A stretch of 35,387 nt of DNA from Bacillota bacterium (GCA_021793645.1 JAJYSJ010000025.1:1-35387); one strand, 5' to 3'; counted from the stretch's first letter, positions 23,236-31,853 are shown. Made by a program: numbers and translations. Notes: a model not told the origin generated them from the sequence alone.

Positions 23236-23772
23236 ATGTTGGAGCAACGGATCACCATCCGGGAGGTGCGCCTGCCGGAGGACATCGAGGCTCTGCGGCG
23301 GATCGACACCTCGTTCGAAACCGATGTCATCCTGCGTGTAGCGGCCGTACCGACAGGCTTTCTCGTCGAACCGACGAAGACCGCCACCCTCGCGAAGGCG
23401 TTCCCGCCTGACGAATGGTTCGCCGAAGATCGGCTCTGGGAAGCTGGATGGGTCGCCATCGCCGACGGGCGTATCATTGGGTTCGCGGCGACGCGCTACG
23501 AGTCGTGGAACCGGCGCCTCGCGGTATGGCACCTTTACGTCGACAAGGCCGCGCGGCGCAGAGGCATCGGGCGTTCGCTTCTCGAAACGGCGCTGGCGCA
23601 CGGGCGCAGGCAGGGTGCGCGCTCCCTTGAGGTGTCGAACGTCAACGCGCCAGCGGTCCGGGCGTACGAGGCCCGAAAGTTCACTCTTGCGGGACTCGAC
23701 CTCTCCCTCTACCACCACACGCTAGCGAGCGGCGAGGTGGCGCACTTCATGGCGCGGCCGCTCAATGGGTGA
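23236..23772 (+). CDS. GNAT-family N-acetyltransferase
   Basis: 178 aa from ATG 23236, with GGGAGG upstream. A full GNAT domain is visible: strand 4 LAVWHLYVDKAARRRGIGRSLL with the acetyl-CoA-binding R-R-G-I-G loop, the following helix ETALAHGRRQG and the late SLEVSNVNAPAVRAYEARKF. Substrate unknown. A truncated paralogue of its first 40 residues lies at 14626-14778. Confidence 0.92.
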   Translation: MLEQRITIREVRLPEDIEALRRIDTSFETDVILRVAAVPTGFLVEPTKTATLAKAFPPDEWFAEDRLWEAGWVAIADGRIIGFAATRYESWNRRLAVWHLYVDKAARRRGIGRSLLETALAHGRRQGARSLEVSNVNAPAVRAYEARKFTLAGLDLSLYHHTLASGEVAHFMARPLNG

Positions 23773-24132
23773 CACGCGTCGGGACGGACAACCAGTGGGC
23801 GCCCGCTTTGCCGGATGACGGCCAGTTCCGCCCTGCGTGGGATGGATGTCTCCAGGTTTCCGGCCGAGTTCTGAGAAACGGACTTCTGGAACAATGTGCT
23901 AGGCCCCGAACATGTCGCATACTTGCCGGATCAGCTGGCGAGGCGAATTAGCTTTGGGGGACGAGCGGAAGGCGAAGGCCAAGTGCCCCGGTCGGCCCGG
24001 CGCACGAGACGATTTTCGTTCGTGACCCATACGCCTTGAGCGTAAGCCCTGTGCGTGACCCCTCCAAGAGGCCGCGAGCTAAAGCCGACCCAGTACGCTA
24101 CTCGCAAGAATGCTGAGGCTAGATCGGTATCA
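23773..24132. other. gene-free stretch
   Basis: Between the acetyltransferase and the MazF-type toxin gene. Short frames only, none with a ribosome binding site or motif; no structured element recognised. Confidence 0.4.
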
Positions 24133-24477
24133 TCAGCAACTCAAGCCGAGACTTCGGCATATGGCGGTGTCTACCTCAGCCATTTTGGTGTCAGGCAACT
24201 GGCCGACGCGGTTTACAAGTCGAGCTGAATCAACGGTCATGATCTGCTCACACTTGACGATGCTGTCTTCAGGCAAACCGCTCTCTGCAACAGAGATTAG
24301 CACCTGAAAGGGATATGCCTTTGGCGGCACCTTCGTGCTGATGGCAGCGACGATTGTTGTTGGGCTGTACTGATTTCCAATATCGTTTTGGATGATAAGC
24401 GCGGGTCGGAGGCCAGCCTGCTCGCTCCCTCGACCAGGTGACCAATTGACCCAGTAAATTTCACCTCGCCTAATCAC
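24133..24477 (-). CDS. MazF/PemK-family mRNA interferase toxin
   Basis: 114 aa from ATG 24477. Typical features: N-terminal RRGEIYWVNWSPGRGSEQAG with the Arg and the GSEQ loop, RPALIIQNDIGN, IVAAISTKVPPKAYPFQV, and SIVKCEQIMTVDSARLVNRVG. Such toxins cleave mRNA at specific sequences. The start overlaps the antitoxin gene by eight bases. Length and motifs are normal, so the toxin should be active. Confidence 0.94.
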   Translation of the reverse strand: MIRRGEIYWVNWSPGRGSEQAGLRPALIIQNDIGNQYSPTTIVAAISTKVPPKAYPFQVLISVAESGLPEDSIVKCEQIMTVDSARLVNRVGQLPDTKMAEVDTAICRSLGLSC

Positions 24478-24706
24478 GCAGCACTACCTCGGCCTGCGCC
24501 ATGAGAGCGCTTTGTGCCTCCGTTGCCTGTTCCTTAGCGAGTGCTGCATATCCCTCCGCCATCGCAAGGTCGAGTTGCCTTGAACGATAATCGGCGATCA
24601 ACCGAGCTACGGCGCCGCTTGATGTGGTGCCCCATTTCGTAGCAAGGTTCCTGAGCTCCCGGACGTCTGACTCTGGCAGGCTGAACGTGACTCGGGCCAC
24701 TGACAT
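24470..24706 (-). CDS. ribbon-helix-helix antitoxin of the MazF-type toxin
   Basis: 78 aa from ATG 24706 with GGAGG seven bases upstream (a GTG two codons earlier is less well placed). The N-terminal half is a CopG/RHH-type fold (MSVARVTFSLPESDVRELRN, then GTTSSGAVARLIADYRS). The C-terminal half is a helix rich in Ala and Glu that should bind the toxin. It is the first gene of the toxin-antitoxin operon. Confidence 0.88.
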   Translation of the reverse strand: MSVARVTFSLPESDVRELRNLATKWGTTSSGAVARLIADYRSRQLDLAMAEGYAALAKEQATEAQSALMAQAEVVLRD

Positions 24707-24887
24707 GCTCACCCCTCCTCATACTGTGCCCCCTACCAGCAATCATACGCTGAGGGTGTAGCAGTGTGAAGCGTCGAGACGAACGAACCCCTTCTACAAA
24801 CCTTGTCAACATCGGCCGAAGGGGTGGCGCACCAACCCGAAGGGGGCGATCGGCCGGCTTATGATCCGACGAACGCCTTCATCGTCC

Positions 24888-24927
24888 CATATCCTACCAA
24901 CAAGTGTTCCCGGCCACAAGTTCTTGG
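24888..24927 (-). repeat. repeat unit, copy F (upstream box only)
   Basis: A lone copy of the 40-base upstream box, with the core GGAACACTTGTTGGTAGG in coding direction. No hairpin and no pilin coding sequence follow. The sequence beyond is unrelated. Confidence 0.8.
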
Positions 24928-25178
24928 CGTCAGTGGAGCAGAGGTCTGGTTTAGCGTCGCCGAGGGGAAAAGCACCAGGGGAACCACGGGGTCGTGCTCC
25001 AGTCTTCCGCCTCCGAGGGAGCCCGGCTGAAGAAGAGGATCTGGACTACCTGGGGCCCCCGCTGGACGTTCCGGCCCCGCCGCCGGAGGCCGCTCCGGAG
25101 GGGATGCCACAGAATGCGATTGGGGGCGCGTGCTGGAGTGGGATCTCCCGACCCGGCTTGTGCTGGCGTGCCAGATAG

Positions 25179-25385
25179 ATGCGACGTATGGAGGCGGTGG
25201 CTGACTTCTGTCGGCGTCACAGTGTCCGGGAGTTTGCGCTCTTCGGCTTCGTCTTGCGGGAGGACTTCACTGAGCACAGCGACATAGACCGGAACCGTCT
25301 GATCCACGGGTATGCGAATATCAATCTTCGCGTCGTCTGGGACACTGTTCAGGAAGACCTGCCCGTGCCGGATCTCGCGTTCAGG
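25179..25385 (+). pseudogene. MNT nucleotidyltransferase fused to HEPN remnant (MntA-HepT-like)
   Basis: From ATG 25179 the peptide reads like the start of a minimal nucleotidyltransferase ([20 protein letters not shown], then SDID, where the usual GS motif is GF). Immediately after SDID it continues with [19 protein letters not shown] and [10 protein letters not shown], the C-terminal part of a HEPN toxin with its R-x4-H motif. In intact systems these are two adjacent genes: HepT is an RNase toxin and MntA the antitoxin that adenylylates it. About 450 bases appear to be deleted between them, joining the two in frame. Confidence 0.8.
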
Positions 25386-25869
25386 TCAGTACGAGTTCGT
25401 AGAAGTTCACATCCTGCCACTGATCGAACTTGCGTCCGACCTCCCGGAGGCGGCCGACGTGCTGGAAGCCGAGCGACGCATGCAGGCGTACGCTCGCGTC
25501 GTTCCCCTCGGTAATCCCCGCGATCACGACGTGATAGCCGATGTCGGAGGCCCTGTGCAGGGCCTCCCGCATGAGCTCCCTGCCGATGCCTCGACCGTGG
25601 AACGCGGCGTCCACGTACACGGACGACTCCACGGTACGGTCATAGCCAGGCTTTGTCCGGTAGCGTGAAATCGAACAATACCCGACCACGCGCCCTGATA
25701 TCTCGGCAACGAGGAGCGGATATTTGTCTCCATAATGCGAGAACCATTCACTTCGTTGCTCTAGCGTCTGCGCTTCGACGTCTAATGTCGCAGCAGTAGA
25801 CAAGACCGCCTGGTTGTATGTGCGCGTCAGGTCGGATAAATCCAAAACTGTCGCATCTCTAATAATCAA
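25381..25869 (-). CDS. GNAT acetyltransferase, phosphinothricin-acetyltransferase-like
   Basis: 162 aa from TTG 25869, chosen because AAGGAG lies eight bases upstream; the frame extends 14 codons further with AT-rich, unlikely sequence. It resembles the PAT/MnaT (YncA) group: [40 protein letters not shown] with the acetyl-CoA loop, [20 protein letters not shown] and [20 protein letters not shown]. Such enzymes acetylate phosphinothricin, methionine sulfoximine or similar compounds. A possible -10 box TACAAT lies just upstream. Its 3' end touches the MNT-HEPN remnant. Confidence 0.92.
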   Translation of the reverse strand: MIIRDATVLDLSDLTRTYNQAVLSTAATLDVEAQTLEQRSEWFSHYGDKYPLLVAEISGRVVGYCSISRYRTKPGYDRTVESSVYVDAAFHGRGIGRELMREALHRASDIGYHVVIAGITEGNDASVRLHASLGFQHVGRLREVGRKFDQWQDVNFYELVLT

Positions 25870-26180
25870 GGGCGTGGCTCCTTGCGCCAAATTGTATCTA
25901 AAAGATAACAAGTGAACATGCCTTTGGTCAATAATTTGTCAGGTATTAGGTGTCGGCCTCTCACGGGTCTCACGGGTGACTGCCGTCGCGCTGCGGTGAT
26001 TGGCCCGACCCGCACGGACTCAATCAGAGGTTCGCCTTGTAGCAGCGCCGAAGTGCGCGGCCTCTACGCTGAGTTCCTCTTCGTTCCGGAGCCCGATGTA
26101 TAAGTTGACGCGGTCGTGGCGTTGCATATCCGCGGGGGAGAGGTCACCGCACCAGCGGTTAGTGGTTCCGTATCATCCAC
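25870..26180. other. gene-free stretch
   Basis: AT-richer promoter region of the acetyltransferase, then GC-rich sequence up to repeat copy E. No coding sequence recognised. Confidence 0.4.
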
Positions 26181-26294
26181 CTTTTGCCTAGCGCCGCTGA
26201 AGGCGAACATCACGGCGCCGGTGAGGGAGAGCGCCGCGAGTGCCAGGATTCCCTGGGCGAAGTAGGCCGAGAGGTCGCCGCGCTCGTCGTGCAG
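26181..26294 (-). repeat. repeat unit, copy E (3' half only)
   Basis: In coding direction it begins at CTGCACGACGAGCGCGG, exactly where copy D stops, and runs to CAAAAG, where copy C also ends. It encodes HDERGDLSAYFAQGILALAA and TGAVMFAFSGA but has no start. Copies D and E are therefore complementary halves of one unit, with about 6-7 shared bases at the break. Confidence 0.85.
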
Positions 26295-26459
26295 TGTGAG
26301 TCTACCGACAACGATGCAATGGACGGAAGAGATGCTGGCGCAGACCCATGGCTAAAAGGCATCACGTGCCCCCTGACCTTAGCATCCATCGCGTGGACAG
26401 GACCGTACGTAGCTTCCACGGCCGGGCCGGCGTGCGGCGCCTGCCGAAAGCGTACGGCC

Positions 26460-27233
26460 CTATGGCGCCGAGCGGCTGCCGATTCGGCGAACATGGGCCT
26501 GTGCGAAGGTGAGTAGGCGGAAGCCGTACTTCTCGACGATCGGCCGACTCATCGGGCCCGCGTCAATCGTAAGAAATCGCGCGCCGCGGCGCTTCGCTTC
26601 CTGCAAGCGCACCGCGAGCAGCGCTGTGTAGAGGCCGCGTCCACGGTAGCCTGGCAAGGTGGCACCACCCCAGAGGCTTGCAAATGCGCTCCGGTCGGAA
26701 AAGTGGATACGCGCAGCGCTCACCGGCTCGCCGTCCATGTAGGCCGCGTATACGCTAAGTCGTGCGGAGTCATTGCGCAGGAGGTAGGCGAGGCGCTCTG
26801 CGAGCTTGGACTTCTTTTCGGGCCAGACCGCCTCGTGCACCCGCGTAGCGTCCTTCAGCATGTCGGCGTCCGTCAGCCGTCGGATGAACGCCGGGACAGG
26901 CTCGAGAAGTGCGGGCGGCACCTGCGAAAGGTCGAGCGCCATGATGGCGTCAGGCTCCTCCGCCGTAAAGCCCTGAGCGAGCAGTCGCTCGTGGAGGTCT
27001 TGCGGCTCGTCGTGGGCATAGAGCTTCCACTCGACGTTGTGGCCGAGGCGGTCAAAGTACGCCGCTTCCCGGCGGATCGCCGCGTCTGCGCCCAATGCGT
27101 CGAGGTGGGAGTGCACGACCATGCTGTCCGTACCGACTTGATCCACGAGGCGTACGACGCCGTCCTCGACCTCGCGGCGCATCCCTGGATCGTCGACGTC
27201 CCGGCGCTCGTCGCGATCGTAGAGTGCTAGCAT
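26460..27233 (-). CDS. GNAT-family acetyltransferase
   Basis: 257 aa from ATG 27233 (MLALYDRDERRDVDDPGM); the frame upstream is not supported. The N-terminal half is a degenerate GNAT-like domain (EWKLYAHDEPQDLHERLLAQ), and the C-terminal half a canonical one (LSVYAAYMDGEPVSAARIHF, then TLPGYRGRGLYTALLAVRLQ with the acetyl-CoA loop, and GPMSRPIVEKYGFRLL). Two-domain GNAT proteins of this kind occur in many Gram-positive bacteria. Substrate unknown. Confidence 0.88.
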   Translation of the reverse strand: MLALYDRDERRDVDDPGMRREVEDGVVRLVDQVGTDSMVVHSHLDALGADAAIRREAAYFDRLGHNVEWKLYAHDEPQDLHERLLAQGFTAEEPDAIMALDLSQVPPALLEPVPAFIRRLTDADMLKDATRVHEAVWPEKKSKLAERLAYLLRNDSARLSVYAAYMDGEPVSAARIHFSDRSAFASLWGGATLPGYRGRGLYTALLAVRLQEAKRRGARFLTIDAGPMSRPIVEKYGFRLLTFAQAHVRRIGSRSAP

Positions 27234-27704
27234 TTCTGAGGTTTCTATTGTGCTTCGCCTACTTTCATGAGGGGTTACCCACCGATGTTCGCGGTCACGG
27301 CAAGATGAGTACGGTCCTTCGAGCCAGCCGGCTCGCCGGAAATTGGGGATTGCTGGCGGCCCGCTCGATCGCCACCGTCGGTGCGTCTCCCCAGAGCCGC
27401 TCGAGGTCGTAGAACTGATGCGATTCTGGCAACATCGCGTGCACCGCGCTACACCGAACAATCATACGACAACGCGTGCTGACCGCTCTGAAAAGCCTAC
27501 GCAAGTTTCTGCCTGAGAGCAGTGGTGAAGTTTGGCTTGTTGCTCCACGGGGATCAATGACCTAGTGCAAAGCGGGCTGGGCAACGCTGCTGGAAAAGGA
27601 CGAAGGCATTGGCCTCTAGGCCAATCCGTGACGGCGCGGCAGGCGAAGGTACCCCCTCTGGGGAAGGATGCAGCCAACAAAGGGTGTGGAAGGGAGCGAC
27701 GCAT
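27234..27704. other. intergenic region upstream of tldD
   Basis: Contains a perfect small hairpin ATTGGCC-TCTA-GGCCAAT at 27608-27625 in the tldD leader, and a minus-strand frame at about 27298-27436 that starts MLPESHQFYDLERLWGDAPT and may be a gene fragment. No ribosome binding site or family supports it. No riboswitch class recognised. Confidence 0.4.
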
Positions 27705-29000
27705 GTGACAGGGGGGCAGGAGCTCTACGAGGTGGCCCGAGCGCAAGCGATCCCTAGCCGCTGGGTCTCCATGTCCCAGGCGGAGGGCCTGGTGATCGAG
27801 GCAATGGGACCGACTATTAGCATCACCCAACCGCCGCCGCGGAAGGGGACGGTCGTACGCGATGCACGCGGCGGCGAGCAGAGGGAGTGGGCGTTGCCGG
27901 GATGGCACGAGGAATGGGCCCCGACTGGCGCGCCAATCGAGTCCTTTGATTGGACCGGCGTGCGGCCTGTGGCAGGCGTATCGCTCGAGGAGAAGCTCGA
28001 GGCGGTGACCAGACTGCGTGATCGCTTGACGGGGCGGGACCCGCGCATCGTGCAGGTGATGGTGCGCTACGAGGAGGTCACCGAGGAGACCCGGATCGCG
28101 ACGGACGCCTTCGATCGGCGAAGCCGCATTGGCCGAGTGAATTTCTTGGCGCACGTCGTGGTACATCAGGACGGGCGCAGCGACCACGACTACGTCAGCC
28201 GCGGCGAGATCGGCGGGTTTGAGGTGGCGTCGATCACAGACGAGCAGTGCGACCGCCTCGTCGAGAACGCGCTCCGCCTTCTCGAGGCGGTGCCGGTCGA
28301 CCCCGGCGTCTACTGCGTGGTGACCCATCCGGAAGTCTCGGGGGTCTTGGCCCACGAGGCGTTCGGCCACGGCGTCGAGATGGACCTCTTCCTCTCGGAC
28401 CGCGCCCGGGCGCGGCGCTACATCGGCCAGAGGGTCGGCAGCGAGTTCGCCACGATCATCGACGATCCGACGCTGCCCGGCGGCTTCGGTGGCTACCCCT
28501 TCGACGACGACGGGGCGCTCGCCAAACCGCACGTCATCCTCGATCGCGGCACCCTCGTCGGCGGCCTTGCGGACGCGGACGTTTCCCAGGCGATCCCCGC
28601 TGACGGCGGCAACGGGCGCCGCCAGGACTACAGCCGCAAGGTCTACCCGCGGATGTCCAATACCTACTTTCAGCCGGGGCACAGATCCCCCGAGGAGCTG
28701 ATCGCTGGCGTGGAGCACGGGATCTATCTGCGGCGAGTGGAGTCTGGCATGGAGGACCCGCGCAATTGGGGGCTGCAGATCACCTGCCACGTCGGTGAGC
28801 AGATCGAGGGCGGTCGCCTGACCGGCAAGCTCTACCGCACCCTCGGCATGACGGGCTATGTGCCCGACGTGCTGCGCAGCATTGACGGCGCCGCGAGCGA
28901 TTTCGAGAAGTCTGCTGGCCACTGTGGGAAGGGGTGGAAGGAATGGACGACCAACGGGACCGGCGGACCGCATCTACGGATGACGGCGCGTATCGGCTGA
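27705..29000 (+). CDS. tldD: TldD-family metalloprotease
   Basis: 431 aa from GTG 27705, with AGGGAG eight bases upstream; codons before it in the open frame are not needed. The catalytic zinc site is VLAHEAFGHGVEMD near residue 217. Other family features are VYCVVTHPEVSGV just before, TLPGGFGGYPFDDDG (the usual GSYGFDDEG region) and RMSNTYFQPG. TldD acts with TldE as a heterodimer that degrades unfolded or modified peptides and matures some ribosomal peptides. The tldE-like gene overlaps its 3' end. No obvious precursor peptide gene lies next to it. Confidence 0.93.
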   Translation: MTGGQELYEVARAQAIPSRWVSMSQAEGLVIEAMGPTISITQPPPRKGTVVRDARGGEQREWALPGWHEEWAPTGAPIESFDWTGVRPVAGVSLEEKLEAVTRLRDRLTGRDPRIVQVMVRYEEVTEETRIATDAFDRRSRIGRVNFLAHVVVHQDGRSDHDYVSRGEIGGFEVASITDEQCDRLVENALRLLEAVPVDPGVYCVVTHPEVSGVLAHEAFGHGVEMDLFLSDRARARRYIGQRVGSEFATIIDDPTLPGGFGGYPFDDDGALAKPHVILDRGTLVGGLADADVSQAIPADGGNGRRQDYSRKVYPRMSNTYFQPGHRSPEELIAGVEHGIYLRRVESGMEDPRNWGLQITCHVGEQIEGGRLTGKLYRTLGMTGYVPDVLRSIDGAASDFEKSAGHCGKGWKEWTTNGTGGPHLRMTARIG

Positions 29001-30259
29001 TCCGCCCGCTGCAGGCGGAGCTCAGTGGTGTGGCCGAGTGGGTACTCGCGGGCAGCGAAGCCGAGGAACGGCAGTTCTACTGGCGGCTCGGCACGCTTCA
29101 CGCCGAGCGGGTGGCGGTCACGGAGACGAACGAACTGACGGTCTACCGCAACGTCGACGGCCAGCGCGGTGCGGCCTCCGCCTTCCTTGCCGGCGACGCT
29201 ATTGACCAAGAGCGGGTGCGTACTGCGCTGACCGCGGCGGGACTCGCGCCCAACCCGCCCTACCGGCTGCCGGAAGGTGCCGCGACCTACCCTTCGATCG
29301 CCCTCGGCGACCCGGTGCTACCGGGAAGCGAGGAACTCAAGGCGTGGGGCACGGAGGTGCAGGGGCAGGTGGCCAAGGCGGGTTGCCTGACCTCCCACCT
29401 TGAGATCTTTGCCGGCCGCCACCGGCAGAGGATCGCAGCATCAACCGGGCGGCAGCATGCCTGGCAGGGCGATCACTTGCTGCTCGACCTCGTCGTGGCC
29501 ACTGGGGAAGGCGACGATTCGACGGAGTTCCGCGTGCTGCGCCGCCATCGGCGGCTGGGGGACCTCCTGCCCGCGCGCGTCCTGGAGGACGCCGTCCGCG
29601 CTGTCAACGACCGGCGCGACGCGCAGCTCCCCCCGACTGGCCGCATGCCTGTGGTCATGCCGGCCAGCGAGATTGCTACGCTCCTCACGGCGATCCGCGT
29701 GCACACCGACGGCAAGTACCTTTTCACCGGCATGCTGCAGAAGAAGGTAGGCGACGCCCTCGTCAGCTGCCGCGGTGACGCGGTGACGATTGCGGCGAAC
29801 CCCCTGCGCGACCATGCCGAGGACTCTGCTCCCACGGACGCCTCCACTGTGCCGGCGGCCAGACTGCTCCTGCTCGAGGCCGGGGTGATCCGAGGCATGC
29901 ACGTCGACCCGCAGTACGCAGAGTACCTAGGCGCCGCCCCAACGGGCCCGGTTGGCACGCTGGAGTGGATGCCGGGGACGACGCCAGCCGCCGATCTCTG
30001 CGCCGACGGGCCGGTGCTCGAAGTCCTTGCCTTCTCGGCGAACATGCCCGACCCGATGTCCGGGGACTTTGCGGCGGAGATCAAGATGGGCTACCTCCAC
30101 CGCGGCGGCCGGCGCATCCCTGTCGCGCAGGGTAGTGTGACGGGCAACATCTTCGAAGCCCTCGCCGACTGCCGCCTCTCGCGCGAGACAGAGGAGGACG
30201 CCGGCTACTTCGGGCCGCGGCAGGTGCGCTTCGCGTCCCTGCAGGTGGCCGGAGCCTAA
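28943..30259 (+). CDS. TldE/PmbA-family partner subunit
   Basis: 438 aa from ATG 28943 with AAGGGG upstream, overlapping tldD by 58 bases; a GTG three codons earlier is also possible. No HExxxH motif, as expected for the non-catalytic TldE/PmbA-type subunit. Recognisable C-terminal parts are VIRGMHVDPQYAEYLGA, AFSANMPDPMSGDFAAEIKM and QGSVTGNIFEALADCRLSRE. It should pair with the TldD protein. N-terminal half is divergent. Confidence 0.9.
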   Translation: MDDQRDRRTASTDDGAYRLIRPLQAELSGVAEWVLAGSEAEERQFYWRLGTLHAERVAVTETNELTVYRNVDGQRGAASAFLAGDAIDQERVRTALTAAGLAPNPPYRLPEGAATYPSIALGDPVLPGSEELKAWGTEVQGQVAKAGCLTSHLEIFAGRHRQRIAASTGRQHAWQGDHLLLDLVVATGEGDDSTEFRVLRRHRRLGDLLPARVLEDAVRAVNDRRDAQLPPTGRMPVVMPASEIATLLTAIRVHTDGKYLFTGMLQKKVGDALVSCRGDAVTIAANPLRDHAEDSAPTDASTVPAARLLLLEAGVIRGMHVDPQYAEYLGAAPTGPVGTLEWMPGTTPAADLCADGPVLEVLAFSANMPDPMSGDFAAEIKMGYLHRGGRRIPVAQGSVTGNIFEALADCRLSRETEEDAGYFGPRQVRFASLQVAGA

Positions 30260-30443
30260 CGCCGCGCGCTTGGGGTCGCCGGTATGGCGGCCCGAGGCGC
30301 TGTCCAGAGTGCGACGTCAGATGGAGCAGTCTGTGCACCGTTTTGCGGCGAGTAAAGTCCCAACCAGCCGCCGTTCGTCCTATTACCCTCCGTCGTAGTC
30401 AAAGAGCTATCGAGGAGAGAGAGGAGAGAAGGGAAGGGCACGC

Positions 30444-31058
30444 GTGCCACATGAAGAGCTAGAACGCATCTGCTCGCTTTGCAGCGCCCGGGACATGGCG
30501 GAGGACCGCTACTTCTTCTGGTTTCTGCATGAGAACTACTACTCTTCGCCAACGTTGCGGTCGCTCGGCGATCGCCGGTTCTGCCGCCTCCACGCGGAGC
30601 GGCTGCTTCTCTCCGACAACAATCAGCTGAGCGCGACCTTCGAGTTCCTGCTCCAGGTTGAATGCACGCGACTGAAGGAGGCGGACCATCGGACGCCCCC
30701 GCGTCGCGTGCGTGAGCCAAAGACCCCCCAAGTAAACACCTGTCCTGTGTGCGAGGTCGGTGAGACCGCCGCCTTGGTGGAGGCGCGCCGCTTCCTGACC
30801 GAGATGGCAAATGAGGCCGCACGGAAGGAGTTCACAGACGGGCCGGGCCTTTGCAGCACTCACCTTTGGTCCATGCGGGTGCTCGCAGACGCAGGCGCGT
30901 GGAACTTTCTGCGGGCAGACGCTCTACAGCGCATGAGGCGCCTTAATGAAGAGATGGCACTCTATTTCCACCGCCTGGACTATCGCTTTCGGGATGAAGA
31001 GAGGGGCCAGGAGCAAACCGCGTGGCGCCGTGCCTTGCGATTCTTCTGGCTGGGCTAG
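30444..31058 (+). CDS. Cys-rich protein of unknown function
   Basis: 204 aa from GTG 30444, with GAAGGG upstream. The N terminus has ICSLCSARDMAEDRYFFWFL, and a second CxxC (TCPVCEVGETAALVEARRFL) lies near residue 100. Each is followed by a later Cys-x2-His (FCRLHAERLL and LCSTHLWSMR), so the protein looks like a tandem duplication of a zinc-binding unit with CxxC...CxxH. The pattern is like that of uncharacterised Bacillota proteins; I do not assign a function. The gene follows tldE by about 185 bases and may or may not be in the same unit. Confidence 0.78.
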   Translation: MPHEELERICSLCSARDMAEDRYFFWFLHENYYSSPTLRSLGDRRFCRLHAERLLLSDNNQLSATFEFLLQVECTRLKEADHRTPPRRVREPKTPQVNTCPVCEVGETAALVEARRFLTEMANEAARKEFTDGPGLCSTHLWSMRVLADAGAWNFLRADALQRMRRLNEEMALYFHRLDYRFRDEERGQEQTAWRRALRFFWLG

Positions 31059-31241
31059 GGGTGGAGCGTGCACTGTGCCCGCGCCATGCAGACAGGTAAA
31101 TTGGGAAAGGGCCACCCCATCCCTGCTTGCGGCACTAGACCGTTTCGAGTGGTCTTCGAGGGCAGCATGATCGTCACGTGCAAGGACGCGCAGTGACCGG
31201 GTCTGTGCAACACCAAACTATGGCTGCCTCTGGAGGGAACG

Positions 31242-31718
31242 ATGCTCACTTTTGAAGTTCCCGGCGGCGTCTTCAACTACCGCATTGTTGGCGTACTGAT
31301 CAGGGGCGGCGACGTGCTTGTCCACCGAACGCCGGAAGAAGACTTCTGGTCGCTCCCCGGTGGCCGCTGCGAATTCGGTGAGGCGTCGGCCAGCACGCTG
31401 GTCCGCGAGTTCATCGAGGAACTCGGTGCAGAGGTGCGCGTCGGACGCCTCCTCTGGGTTGTGGAAAACTTCTTCGACAAGCTAGGACCCGCCTACCACG
31501 AGATCGCGTTCTATTATGAGGTCACGACCGACGCTGCCTTGCCCCGCGAAGAGGTCTTCCGCGGGCGCGTCGAGGACCGGGATCCCCCGCTGATCTTCCG
31601 GTGGGTGCCACTCGATGCGGTCGGCGACCTACGGCTGTACCCGACCTTCCTCCGCGAAGGGCTTCGCGACCTGCCGCAGGAGATCACGCACGTCGTGCAT
31701 TGGGAGGTGGCGGAGTAG
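31242..31718 (+). CDS. NUDIX hydrolase
   Basis: 158 aa from ATG 31242. The Nudix box GGRCEFGEASASTLVREF continues into IEELGAEV and fits GX5EX7REUXEEXGU fully, so the metal site should be active. Such enzymes split nucleoside diphosphates linked to another moiety. The C-terminal part (LIFRWVPLDAVGDLRLYPTF) is usual for the family. Stands alone, with gaps of about 180 and 135 bases on either side. Confidence 0.92.
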   Translation: MLTFEVPGGVFNYRIVGVLIRGGDVLVHRTPEEDFWSLPGGRCEFGEASASTLVREFIEELGAEVRVGRLLWVVENFFDKLGPAYHEIAFYYEVTTDAALPREEVFRGRVEDRDPPLIFRWVPLDAVGDLRLYPTFLREGLRDLPQEITHVVHWEVAE

Positions 31719-31762
31719 CGAAGCGATCTGCGGCCTTGGCCAACCATACAGAGAGGGCGAAG

Positions 31763-31792
31763 CCGACACGTCAGGCAACCCATTGGTATACT
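31763..31792 (+). promoter_or_regulatory. probable promoter of the gdh-GH15 operon
   Basis: CCGACA at 31763-31768, an 18-base spacer and TATACT at 31787-31792. The -10 box is good and the -35 box moderate. It lies about 60 bases before the gdh start. Confidence 0.6.
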
Positions 31793-31853
31793 AGAGTTGT
31801 TGGGACGAGCGATTGCAATGCTCCACCATCGTCATTGCAGGGGAGTGTGGGGT

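Noticed and set aside
27462-28973. Long minus-strand open frame (503 codons) opposite tldD
   Set aside because: It has low-complexity His/Arg/Leu-rich sequence, no motif and no start signal. It is the antisense shadow of a GC-rich gene with clear TldD motifs.
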